A stretch of 40,566 nt of DNA from Syntrophales bacterium (lineage in GTDB: Bacteria; Desulfobacterota; Syntrophia; Syntrophales; UBA2210): assembly GCA_023228425.1 (NCBI GenBank), contig JALOBE010000023.1:1-40566 (forward strand), written 5' to 3'. Numbering within the stretch: position 1 is the stretch's first letter; the number at the start of each line of letters is the position of its first letter. Under the pieces are notes generated by a model, which did no database searches, was not told the origin of the DNA, and was given only the letters and a program-made list of their open reading frames with translations. The translations under genes were made by a program, and so were the position numbers. Shown here in pieces: positions 16,767-25,134 of this stretch.

Positions 16767-16842
16767 TGGAGCCGATGAACGGAATCGAACCGTTGACCTA
16801 CTGATTACGAATCAGTTGCTCTGCCGGCTGAGCTACATCGGC
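16767..16842 (-). tRNA. tRNA-Thr (anticodon CGT)
   Basis: The 76-base minus-strand sequence folds as a cloverleaf. The acceptor strands are GCCGATG and CATCGGC, with discriminator T and encoded CCA. The D arm lies around AGCTCAGCCGGCAGAGC. The anticodon stem ACTGA/TCAGT encloses loop TTCGTAA, whose anticodon CGT reads ACG (Thr). The T arm contains GGTTCGATTCC. Its 3' end faces the accessory island, the side at which tRNA-targeting integrases insert. I found no second copy of the tRNA 3' end at the island's far side. Confidence 0.95.
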
Positions 16843-16991
16843 TTTTTCTGTGTGGTGGCAGGATTCTTTATCGCAAGGCGGGTTCGTTGTCAAGTTTAAT
16901 CAGCGGGGATGATCTTCTATCCCGTTGCTTTCCCTTGACTTTGAATGCTCCTTTGATACTATTTCCTATCTTCCAAAAAGGAACGGTGTTC

Positions 16992-19235
16992 GTGAATAAC
17001 CCGATGCAGAGGCTGTTTGCCGCGTCTCCTTTCAAAATTGCCATCCTTGTCATCGTCGGAATGGTTCTTTTTTACTTCCTGAAAGTTCCCTTTCTCACGT
17101 TCATGGAACTCAAGACCCTTGACCTGCGGTTTGTCTCCCGGGGCGTTGCAGTTCCCGGTGAAGAAACGGTGATTGCCGCCATCGATGAGAAGAGCTTGTC
17201 CGAGCTGGGACGATGGCCCTGGAGGCGGACGGTCATAGCGGATCTTATTGGACGCCTGGACGAATACGGGGCGAAGGCCATCGGTTTCGATATTGTTTTC
17301 GCCGAACCCGACGAGCACGGGAGCATCGATGCGCTGGAAGCAGTGGCCAGGGAAATCGAGAGCATGGGCCTCGATGATCACCCTGTTGCCAGGGTCCTGG
17401 AAAAACGCATCGAGGCTGCCGACACGGATACGGTTCTGGCACGGGCCATTGAACAGGCCATGAAGGTGACGCTGGGATACTTTTTCTACACGAGCGAACA
17501 GGAGGCGGCTCACCTTTCCGCCGAGGCCGTGCGGGCGGGAGCGGAGAACCTCATGGGGTCCCAGTACCAGGCGGTACGGTACACGGGCACCCCGCGGCGT
17601 TCCTTTATGATCGAAGCCTTCGCGGCGGCGACGAATATCCCGGTCCTTTCGGAGGTTGCTGAAACCTCGGGGTTTTTCAACGCCCTCCCCGACCCGGACG
17701 GAACGAACCGCTGGTCTCCCCTGGCCATCGGCTACGATGACGCCATGTACCCCTCTCTCGCTCTTGCCACGCTGATGGTGTACCGGGACTGGCCGCTGTC
17801 GGCCATGATCATCTCCGACGCGGGGGTGGACCGGATTGTTTTTGACGAGACGATCATTCCCGTTGACGGCGCCGGTAGAATGCTCATCAATTACCGGGGG
17901 CCCGGGGGAACATTTCCCCACTATTCGATCAGTGATATTGTCGCGGGGCGCCTGGATCCGGAGCTGTTCAGGGACAGGATCGTCCTGGTGGGGGCAACGG
18001 CCACGGGAATCTACGACCTCCGGGTCACGCCCTTCAGCACCGTCTATCCCGGTATCGAGATCCATGCCACCGTCATCGACAACATTCTTCACGAAGACTT
18101 CCTGAAACGGCCCGACTGGACCTTTATCGCCGATCTGCTGGCGGTCCTTCTCCTCGGGCTTCTCATGGTCCCCGTTCTTTCGAGAATGAAGGCTCTCTAC
18201 GGGTTTATTTTTTCTGTCCTGCTTGCCGCGGCCTGGATCATTGTAAACTATTATCTCTTTGCCCGGTACAATCTCTGGATCAACATGGTATACCCCGTGG
18301 TGACCATCCTGCTTATCTACGTGGGGGTTACGCTGTACCGCTACATCAGCGAGGAGCGGGAGAAGAAGAAAATCCGCGGTGCCTTCCAGTATTATCTGAC
18401 GGGTTCCGTCATTGAGGAGATGCTGAAGAACCCCGACAAGCTTAAGCTTGGGGGAGACAAGAAAGACCTGACGGTGCTCTTTTCCGATATCAGGGGATTT
18501 ACGTCCATATCGGAAATGCTTCCGCCGGAAGAGCTGGTACATCTTCTCAACGAGTACCTGACGGCCATGACCGGGAAAGTCTTTCACCATGAGGGCCTGC
18601 TTGACAAGTACATGGGAGATGCCATCATGGCCGTTTACGGGGCGCCGCTTGAACAGCCCGATCACGCTCTGCGGGCCTGTCTCACGGCGCTGGACATGAT
18701 GGACGAGATGAAAGTGCTCCAGGCAAAGTGGACCGTCGAAGGAAAGCCTTCCATGGATATAGGCATCGGCATCAATACCGGGGACATGGTGGTCGGCAAC
18801 ATGGGTTCCGACATGCGCTTCGATTATACGGTCATGGGTGACAGCGTGAACCTGGGAGCGCGACTTGAGGGTATCAACAAAGAATACGGGACCAATATCG
18901 TCATCAGCGAGTTTACCCATGAGAGGATACAGGACGAACTGCTGTGCCGGGAACTGGACGCCGTGCAGGTGAAAGGGAAAAAGCTTCCCGTCAGGATTTA
19001 TGAACTGCTGGGCCCCATCGGTGTCGGGGACTATGCCTTCCTTCCCGTTTTTGAAGAGGGGCTGGCCCTGTACCGGCAATGCCGGTGGGATGAGGCGATT
19101 GCCTCCTTCGGGAGGGTGCTCGACATGAAACCCGATGATTACCCCTCCCGGATGTACATCACGAGGTGCGAGACCCTGCGGGAGAATCCTCCGGGAGAGG
19201 GATGGGATTGCGTCTTTAAAATGACCACCAAGTGA
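16992..19235 (+). CDS. Membrane adenylate cyclase with CHASE2 sensor and TPR-like tail
   Basis: The chosen GTG gives 747 residues. A transmembrane helix near 15-33 is followed by a large CHASE2 extracytoplasmic sensor (about 35-370), with AIDEKSLSELGRWPWRR near its start. Two or three membrane helices lie at about 375-455. The class III catalytic domain (about 490-680) is complete: FSDIRGFTSISE and KYMGDAIMAVYG hold the metal aspartates, and DYTVMGDSVNLGARLEG the adenine- and ribose-binding residues. A short TPR-like tail follows. It should make cAMP (or cGMP) in response to an external signal. GTG at 16992 follows AAGGAACGG; an in-frame ATG at 16887 would add 35 residues with no good ribosome site. 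It lies 12 bp before alr, so it is probably co-transcribed with it. Confidence 0.85.
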   Translation: MNNPMQRLFAASPFKIAILVIVGMVLFYFLKVPFLTFMELKTLDLRFVSRGVAVPGEETVIAAIDEKSLSELGRWPWRRTVIADLIGRLDEYGAKAIGFDIVFAEPDEHGSIDALEAVAREIESMGLDDHPVARVLEKRIEAADTDTVLARAIEQAMKVTLGYFFYTSEQEAAHLSAEAVRAGAENLMGSQYQAVRYTGTPRRSFMIEAFAAATNIPVLSEVAETSGFFNALPDPDGTNRWSPLAIGYDDAMYPSLALATLMVYRDWPLSAMIISDAGVDRIVFDETIIPVDGAGRMLINYRGPGGTFPHYSISDIVAGRLDPELFRDRIVLVGATATGIYDLRVTPFSTVYPGIEIHATVIDNILHEDFLKRPDWTFIADLLAVLLLGLLMVPVLSRMKALYGFIFSVLLAAAWIIVNYYLFARYNLWINMVYPVVTILLIYVGVTLYRYISEEREKKKIRGAFQYYLTGSVIEEMLKNPDKLKLGGDKKDLTVLFSDIRGFTSISEMLPPEELVHLLNEYLTAMTGKVFHHEGLLDKYMGDAIMAVYGAPLEQPDHALRACLTALDMMDEMKVLQAKWTVEGKPSMDIGIGINTGDMVVGNMGSDMRFDYTVMGDSVNLGARLEGINKEYGTNIVISEFTHERIQDELLCRELDAVQVKGKKLPVRIYELLGPIGVGDYAFLPVFEEGLALYRQCRWDEAIASFGRVLDMKPDDYPSRMYITRCETLRENPPGEGWDCVFKMTTK

Positions 19236-19247
19236 CGGTCGGCTGAT

Positions 19248-21206
19248 ATGACGAGAAACTACCGGAACTGGGTCGAGATCGACCTTGACAGCTTCAGACA
19301 CAACTGGAACGAGATACGCCGTCTCGTTGGCGGCGGGGTGCGGGTGATGCAGGTCGTCAAGGCCGATGCCTACGGTCACGGGGCCATCGAGATATCCCGG
19401 GCGGCCCTGAAGAACGGCGTATTCTGCCTGGGTGTGGCCAACGCCGACGAGGGGGTTCAGTTGCGGGTGAGCGGAATCAGCGCGCCTATTGTCATCCTGA
19501 GTCCCCCCACAAGCTCCGAGGTCGACGAGATCATCAAGTATTCCCTGACACCCTGTGTGTCCGATCCGTCCTTCGCGCGCGAACTTGACCGGCGCTGTGC
19601 CGGCAGGAACGGGCGCCTGCCGGTCCACGTGGAAGTGGACACGGGCATGGGGAGGGGGGGGCTGCTCTACCGGGACGCCGTCCGGGCGATCGAAATGATT
19701 GCCGGTCTCGAACACGTGGCGATCGAAGGCGTGTTTTCCCACTTTTCCGTCAGCGAGTGCATCGATGACGACTACAATCACCTCCAGGGGAGGCTCTTCC
19801 GGGAGCTCCTGGAAGAGCTGGAGAAGCGGGGAATAAACATTCCCCTCAAGCACCTGTCCAACAGCGGCGGCGTCATAAATTTCCCCGAATACCACTTCAA
19901 CCTGGTCCGTCCCGGCATCATGACCTATGGCATTCATCCCGGCCGGGAAACGAGGTCCAGGGTGAATCTCATTCCCGTCATGACCTTCAAAACGACCATT
20001 CTTCTCATGAAAGAGGTGGGCGCCGGGTACAGCATCGGCTATGGTCGCACCTACCGCACGAAAGGACCCGCCCGGATCGCCACGATTCCCGTGGGATACG
20101 GCGATGGGTACGGAGCCGTTCTTTCGAACCGGTCCGAGGCGCTGGTGCGGGGACGCCGGGTTCCCGTGGTTGGGCGGATTTCCATGGACATGTGTACCCT
20201 TGACGTCACGGATGTTCCCGGCTGCAGCGTCGGTGATGAAGTAGTCCTCCTGGGGAGGCAGGGGTCGGCTTCCCTCCCGGCGAAAGAAATAGCGGAACAG
20301 TCAAGTACCATAGGCTACGAGGTTGTCTGCGCCCTGGGGAAGAGGGCCCCCAGGGTGTTTTTGAACAGGGGGGAAGAAAATGCCGTCGAACCCCGTCTGC
20401 GCAGAATATTCCTGCCCGAGGAGGAACGATCCATCGCCCGGATCGACGCGATCATACGGAGCTGTTTCCAGGCCCGGGCCTCGAACGTCGAAATGGGAGA
20501 CGCCATCTACTACGAGATGTTCGAAACGCTCTTCGGCAAGGGAAACCGCCCCCTGGAGCTGCGGACGGGATTCAAGTACCTGGTCAGGATCCGCGCCGAT
20601 GCCGAAGGCGGGCTGACCGCCGGGAAAAAAGAGCGGGACCATTTCCGTGTGACCACCCGCGTCCGGTACACCAAGATGCTGCGGCATCCGGTGTTTCTCA
20701 TCGGCTGCGCCCTGAACAACCGGCAGCTCTCGGCGCTGTTCGCCGAGGAACGCTGTGAATACCGGTGGATTCTGCCCTCCAGGCCCGATCATTTCAGCGA
20801 GGAAGATTTTATGGTTGACGGCGTTCGGATCGACGGCCGGGAGGTCCCGATTATCAGTAAAGATAACACGAACCGGGGGCTTGAGGTCTGGTGCGGCGGC
20901 GAGGGTCTCCGGAGCAGTCTGAACCGCCGGGTGAAGGTCGAAATCGAAGTCAGCACGAAGAAGCTCCGAACGAGCAATACCTTTTCGGTATACCTGGTTT
21001 ATCCCACCAGAGGACTTGAGATCTGTTTCGACTACACCGGAGCGGGATTGCGCAATGTGCGGGAAGTCGCTTTTTTCGCCGGCAAGCAGACCGATCCGGA
21101 AGTGACGGCACGACGGGGCGAATCGGTGACACTGCGGCTCAATGACGATGAATGGGTATTCCCCAACAGTGGCGTAACCTTTTCCTGGGACCTGCAGACC
21201 CGGTGA
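19248..21206 (+). CDS. alr: Alanine racemase with ~280-residue C-terminal extension
   Basis: Residues 1-~370 are a complete alanine racemase, which supplies D-alanine for peptidoglycan. The PLP lysine is K38 in QVVKADAYGHG. SIGYGRTY near 265 provides the catalytic tyrosine, and GRISMDMCTLDVTD the far end of the beta domain. The usual enzyme ends near RAPRVF. Here another 280 residues follow: a helical link, then a beta-rich region (FKYLVRIRAD, later LEICFDYTGAG and the terminal NSGVTFSWDL). I do not recognise the extra domain; it has no membrane segment. The frame is continuous, so this is a fusion rather than read-through. It is followed after 27 bp by ddl. Confidence 0.88.
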   Translation: MTRNYRNWVEIDLDSFRHNWNEIRRLVGGGVRVMQVVKADAYGHGAIEISRAALKNGVFCLGVANADEGVQLRVSGISAPIVILSPPTSSEVDEIIKYSLTPCVSDPSFARELDRRCAGRNGRLPVHVEVDTGMGRGGLLYRDAVRAIEMIAGLEHVAIEGVFSHFSVSECIDDDYNHLQGRLFRELLEELEKRGINIPLKHLSNSGGVINFPEYHFNLVRPGIMTYGIHPGRETRSRVNLIPVMTFKTTILLMKEVGAGYSIGYGRTYRTKGPARIATIPVGYGDGYGAVLSNRSEALVRGRRVPVVGRISMDMCTLDVTDVPGCSVGDEVVLLGRQGSASLPAKEIAEQSSTIGYEVVCALGKRAPRVFLNRGEENAVEPRLRRIFLPEEERSIARIDAIIRSCFQARASNVEMGDAIYYEMFETLFGKGNRPLELRTGFKYLVRIRADAEGGLTAGKKERDHFRVTTRVRYTKMLRHPVFLIGCALNNRQLSALFAEERCEYRWILPSRPDHFSEEDFMVDGVRIDGREVPIISKDNTNRGLEVWCGGEGLRSSLNRRVKVEIEVSTKKLRTSNTFSVYLVYPTRGLEICFDYTGAGLRNVREVAFFAGKQTDPEVTARRGESVTLRLNDDEWVFPNSGVTFSWDLQTR

Positions 21207-21233
21207 ACAGCTCAGCGGTGACGGAGAATCGTT

Positions 21234-22307
21234 GTGACGGAAAAACATGAAAAGCTTCGGGTCGGGGTGATTTTCGGCGGCATGTCGTCGGAACGCGAGG
21301 TGTCGCTCAACAGCGGACGAAACGTGTATGACAACCTTGACCGGGAGCTCTACGAGGCCATCCCCATCTTCATGGACGGCCGGGGGGGGCTCTGGATACT
21401 TCCCTGGAAACTCGTTTCCCAGAATACCACCGTTGACATCATGGAGCGGCTTGTCGGAGAAGCCGAGCGCATAGCCTACGAGGATCTGCGGAAAACGATC
21501 GACCTGGCCTTCATCGCCCTTCACGGGAAGTACGGCGATGACGGTTGCGTCCAGGGGATGCTGGAACTGCTGGGAATCCCCTATACCGGCTCGGGAGTGC
21601 TCGCCTCCGCCCTGGGTATGGACAAGGACCTGCAGCAGAGACTCTTCGTCCGATCCGGCATTGCCGTGCCCCGCAGCTGTGTCATCAGCGAGGACCGGTG
21701 GCACCGTGACCCGGGAGGCGTGGAGGAGGAACTCTCATCGGATTTCGGCTTTCCCCTTGTCACGAAACCGACCCGCGAAGGGTCAAGTTTCGGTGTCACC
21801 ATTGTCCGCGACCGGGAGGGGATTGCGGGCGGCATGGACAGCGCCCTGGTCCTGGACCGGGCCGTGCTGGTGGAGGAGTATCTCGATGGTATCGAATTCT
21901 CCTGCATCGTCATTGAAGAAAAAGAAGGTCCCCGTCCGCTTTCGGTGACGGAGATTCAGCCCCGGAGCGCTTTTTTTACCTACGATGACAAGTACATGCC
22001 CGGCCAGTGCCGGAAGTTCACGCCTCCCAGGTCGATTCCGCCTGAAGCGGTGGCGGCCATAGAACGGGACGTAGTCCGGGCCTTTGAAACGCTCGGTTTC
22101 CGGTGTTACGGAAGAATCGACGGATTCTATCTCAAAAATGGCGACATTTTTATAACCGATCCCAACTCGTCATCAGGCATGGCACCCTCGTCGTTTTTCT
22201 TCGAGCAGGCCGCTGAGGCGGGCATGCTGCCCCAGGATATTCTGTCACGGCTGATAGAGATAGCGCTTTCGGTTCATGGGGCCGGGCGGGACCCGCTCCA
22301 GATCTGA
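21234..22307 (+). CDS. ddl: D-alanine-D-alanine ligase-like protein, copy 1
   Basis: This 357-residue ATP-grasp protein should join two D-alanines for the peptidoglycan stem. The N-terminal GGMSSEREVSLNSGRNV holds the first substrate-site Glu. YTGSGVLASALGMDKDLQQ and TKPTREGSSFGV are the ATP-grasp loops. The C-terminal metal site deviates: ITDPNSSSGMAPS stands where relatives have E-x-N-x-x-PG (copy 2 has LEPNSLPGMTP), so the metal Glu is Asp and the Pro is missing. The enzyme may be altered in activity or substrate. GTG at 21234 follows GGAGAATC. It is in tandem with a second ddl, 74 bp away. Confidence 0.82.
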   Translation: MTEKHEKLRVGVIFGGMSSEREVSLNSGRNVYDNLDRELYEAIPIFMDGRGGLWILPWKLVSQNTTVDIMERLVGEAERIAYEDLRKTIDLAFIALHGKYGDDGCVQGMLELLGIPYTGSGVLASALGMDKDLQQRLFVRSGIAVPRSCVISEDRWHRDPGGVEEELSSDFGFPLVTKPTREGSSFGVTIVRDREGIAGGMDSALVLDRAVLVEEYLDGIEFSCIVIEEKEGPRPLSVTEIQPRSAFFTYDDKYMPGQCRKFTPPRSIPPEAVAAIERDVVRAFETLGFRCYGRIDGFYLKNGDIFITDPNSSSGMAPSSFFFEQAAEAGMLPQDILSRLIEIALSVHGAGRDPLQI

Positions 22308-22381
22308 TAAAGGGCTTTACAGGTCCGGAGTTTATCAGTATAAGCCTTCTCATACACACTACAGTTGAGCAGGTGTCTCCT

Positions 22382-23461
22382 ATGTCAGAAACTGGTCGGA
22401 ATGATTCTCCGCCACGAAAGACCCGCGTGGCTGTCGTTATGGGAGGAATCTCGTCGGAACGGGAAATATCTCTCGAAAGCGGGCGCAACATCTTCGGAAA
22501 GCTTCCGAAAGAGCGCTACGAAGCGCTTCCTGTCTTCATGGACCGCCGGGGCGGGCTCTGGCATATCCCCCTGAAGCATCTCATGAGAAACGCCACCGCC
22601 GATATCGAGGAGGATCTTGACGGCGGGGCGCGCAGGATTCCCTATGAAGAGCTCAAAAGCATCGTGGACATCGTCTATATCGCCCTGCACGGGAAATACG
22701 GCGAAGACGGATGTTTCCAGGGACTCCTCGAGCTCCTGGGGGTTCCCTACGTGGGCTCCGGGGTACTCGGCTCGGCCCTGGCCATGAACAAGTACGTGTC
22801 GCGGCAGCTTCTTGCCCATGCGGGGATCGGCGTGCCGAAAACCCTGCGTGTTTCGCGTGAAGACTGGGCCGCCGGCGAGGAGCCGGTCCGGGACGACATA
22901 GAAGAGAACATCGGCTATCCCTGCGTGATAAAACCCACCCGCGAGGGATGCAGCACGGCGGTCAGCAGGGTGACGGAGCGGAATGAACTGGGTCCCGCCA
23001 TCGAGGCGGCCCTGCAGTGGGACGCCGATATCCTTGTCGAAGAGTATATTCGGGGCATGGAAGTTACCTGCGGTGTTATCGGCACCGATGATCCCCGGGC
23101 GCTGACACCGTCGGAAACGATTCCGACGGCCGACATCCTGTCCCTGGAGGACAAGTTTCTCTACGGTCAGGGCGAAAACAAGACGCCTGCCCGCCTGACA
23201 CCGGATATTCTTGAACGGGTCAGGGAAACGGCACTGAAAACCTTTGTCACCCTGGGGTTGAAGGTGTATGCCCGCATCGACATGTTCGTCAGGGAAGACG
23301 GCGCCGTGGTGGTCCTGGAACCGAACAGCCTTCCGGGCATGACGCCCGCAACGGTGCTTTTTCACCAGGCCGCCGAGTCGGGCATCAACCAGTCCGATCT
23401 CATGGACCGGATCATACGTTATTCGCTCGAAGCGCACGAAAAGAAAAAGGGCCCCCTGTGA
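22382..23461 (+). CDS. ddl: D-alanine-D-alanine ligase, copy 2
   Basis: A second ATP-grasp ligase of 359 residues, clearly related to copy 1 over its whole length. Matches include GGISSEREISLESGRNIFG, YVGSGVLGSALAMNK and IKPTREGCSTAV. Its metal site LEPNSLPGMTPATV is canonical, unlike copy 1. The loop SLEDKFLYGQGENKTPARL corresponds to the substrate-covering omega loop of Ddl. ATG at 22382 is preferred over the in-frame GTG at 22373, which overlaps the GCAGG ribosome-binding site. It is followed by mlaE after 36 bp. Confidence 0.87.
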   Translation: MSETGRNDSPPRKTRVAVVMGGISSEREISLESGRNIFGKLPKERYEALPVFMDRRGGLWHIPLKHLMRNATADIEEDLDGGARRIPYEELKSIVDIVYIALHGKYGEDGCFQGLLELLGVPYVGSGVLGSALAMNKYVSRQLLAHAGIGVPKTLRVSREDWAAGEEPVRDDIEENIGYPCVIKPTREGCSTAVSRVTERNELGPAIEAALQWDADILVEEYIRGMEVTCGVIGTDDPRALTPSETIPTADILSLEDKFLYGQGENKTPARLTPDILERVRETALKTFVTLGLKVYARIDMFVREDGAVVVLEPNSLPGMTPATVLFHQAAESGINQSDLMDRIIRYSLEAHEKKKGPL

Positions 23462-23497
23462 ACGCGGCTGATTCCGCCCTGACATAAGGAGACCGTG

Positions 23498-24277
23498 GTG
23501 AGTAAAGCGATTGCTCTTCTTGACCGGTTCGGGCGGTCTGTCTATGCCGCCCTGGAAGAGATGGGGAACATGCTTCTGCTCTTTCTTTCCACCCTCTCCT
23601 GGGCCGCGCGGCCCCCGTTCAAGATCCGGCTTATCATAAAACAGATGGAGTTCGTGGGCGTCAAGTCCATCTTCGTCGTTGTGTTGACGGGGCTTTTTAC
23701 AGGGATGGTCACCACGCTTCAGGGTTACTACGGGTTCAGAATGTTCAGTGCCGAAACGCTGGTGGGGTCGACGGTGGCACTTGCCATGACGCGCGAGCTG
23801 GGTCCTGTTCTGACGGCGCTCATGGTGACGGCCAGGGCGGGATCGGCCATGGCCGCGGAACTGGGGACCATGCGTGTCACGGAGCAGATCGACGCCCTCT
23901 ATGTCATGGCGGCGAATCCCGTCAAACACCTCATCGTGCCCAGGGTTGTCGCCGGAGTCACCATGCTCCCCGTGCTTACGGTGGTATCCGTCTTCACGGG
24001 CATCGTGGGGTCCTATTTTGTGGGAGTCATCATACTGGACATCAACAGGGGCATGTTCATGGAAAACATACCCAGGTTCGTCGACCTGTACGACCTGTAC
24101 AACGGTCTGGTCAAGGCGGCCTTCTTCGGACTGATCCTGTCCTTCGTGGGATGCTTCAAGGGATTCAACACCACCGGCGGGGCCGAAGGCGTGGGCAAGG
24201 CGACAACGGAAGCGGTGGTCATATCGGCCATCACCATACTGATAAGCGATTATTTCCTGACGGCCCTCATGTTCTAG
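23498..24277 (+). CDS. mlaE: Mla lipid-transport permease MlaE
   Basis: This 259-residue integral membrane protein is of the MlaE/YrbE permease family. There are about five hydrophobic segments. The family-defining stretch is RELGPVLTALMVTARAGSAM near residues 105-125, and GCFKGFNTTGGAEGVGKATT lies before the last helix. With MlaF and MlaD it forms the inner-membrane ABC complex that moves phospholipids between inner and outer membranes. Two adjacent GTG codons (23495 and 23498) follow AAGGAG; the second gives better spacing. MlaF follows after 38 bp. Confidence 0.92.
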   Translation: MSKAIALLDRFGRSVYAALEEMGNMLLLFLSTLSWAARPPFKIRLIIKQMEFVGVKSIFVVVLTGLFTGMVTTLQGYYGFRMFSAETLVGSTVALAMTRELGPVLTALMVTARAGSAMAAELGTMRVTEQIDALYVMAANPVKHLIVPRVVAGVTMLPVLTVVSVFTGIVGSYFVGVIILDINRGMFMENIPRFVDLYDLYNGLVKAAFFGLILSFVGCFKGFNTTGGAEGVGKATTEAVVISAITILISDYFLTALMF

Positions 24278-24295
24278 CGGGCGGGTGACGTTTTT

Positions 24296-24316
24296 CGACT
24301 TTTTGCGAGTTCATCA
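24296..24316 (+). repeat. Diverged R3 repeat touching the mlaF start codon
   Basis: CGACTTTTTGCGAGTTCATC matches the R3 repeats at 107 and 28152 in core and spacing, with its final A being the first base of the mlaF ATG. No conventional Shine-Dalgarno sequence is visible between the repeat and the start, so the repeat occupies the whole translation-initiation region. Confidence 0.5.
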
Positions 24317-25062
24317 TGATTGAACTGCGGGACATACACAAGTCTTTCAAGAACCATATCGTGCTCGACGGACTGAACCTGAAGATAGAGGAAGGCAAAA
24401 CCACTATCATCATCGGCCGCAGCGGCGGCGGCAAGAGTGTTCTCCTCAAGCATATCATCGGGCTGCTCAAGCCGGACAGGGGAACCATCGTCGTGGACGG
24501 CGACGACATTACCGCCATGGGCGACCGTGAACTGAACGAAGTGAGAAAAAAATTCGGCATGCTCTTCCAGGAGGCGGCCCTGTTTGATTCCATGAATGTT
24601 CTCGAGAATGTGGCTTTTCCGTTGAGGGAGCATTCCAGGATGAAGGAACAGGAAATCAGGGACCGGGTGCGGTCCCGCCTCCAGGACGTCGGACTTTCGG
24701 GGGTGGAGGAAAAAATGCCCTCCGAGCTTTCGGGAGGCATGAAAAAACGGGTGGGGCTGGCCCGGGCCCTGGCCATGGAGCCGCGGATTGTCCTCTTCGA
24801 TGAGCCCACCACCGGTCTCGATCCCGTCATGACCGAGGCGATTGACCGGCTCATATTTGAAACGCAGCGGAACTTCAATCTTACCTGTGTCGTCATCAGC
24901 CATGATATAAAGTCCATCTTTGCCGTGGGGCACCGGGTCGCCATGCTGTATGACGGCCGGATTATCGAATACGGGACTCCGGAAGCGCTGAAGGCATCGA
25001 GCAATCCGGTTGTCCAGCAATTTCTGGCGGGGAGCCTCGAGGGCCCCATCAGCATCATGTAG
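24316..25062 (+). CDS. mlaF: Mla lipid-transport ATPase MlaF
   Basis: The 248-residue ABC ATPase drives the MlaE/MlaD phospholipid transporter. Walker A is GRSGGGKSVLLKHI (about 35-48), the signature is ELSGGMKKRVGLARA near 140, Walker B is IVLFDEPTTGLD near 160, and the switch histidine is in VVISHD near 195. The Q-loop reads MLFQEAALFDSMNVLENV, the usual MlaF form. Length is near that of E. coli MlaF (269). Confidence 0.93.
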   Translation: MIELRDIHKSFKNHIVLDGLNLKIEEGKTTIIIGRSGGGKSVLLKHIIGLLKPDRGTIVVDGDDITAMGDRELNEVRKKFGMLFQEAALFDSMNVLENVAFPLREHSRMKEQEIRDRVRSRLQDVGLSGVEEKMPSELSGGMKKRVGLARALAMEPRIVLFDEPTTGLDPVMTEAIDRLIFETQRNFNLTCVVISHDIKSIFAVGHRVAMLYDGRIIEYGTPEALKASSNPVVQQFLAGSLEGPISIM

Positions 25063-25134
25063 GTGTATGAAAACAGTTGTTTTGTCGTAACGCTAATGCT
25101 ATGCCGACAAGGTACGAATCAAACGGGGCAGGGG

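Noticed and set aside
16959..19937. 992-codon open frame on the minus strand, antisense to the cyclase and part of alr
   Set aside because: It mirrors high-GC codon bias of the plus-strand genes, has low-complexity Gly/Val/Asp/His composition and no recognisable domain. The plus-strand genes have full catalytic motifs.
20301..21704. 467-codon minus-strand frame over the alr extension
   Set aside because: I considered whether it, rather than the alr extension, was the real gene. The plus frame is continuous with Alr, has a balanced composition and meets ddl at operon spacing, so the minus frame is the shadow.
22385..23929. 514-codon minus-strand frame over ddl copy 2 and mlaE
   Set aside because: Antisense shadow of well-supported genes; composition rich in Arg, His and Gly with no domain.
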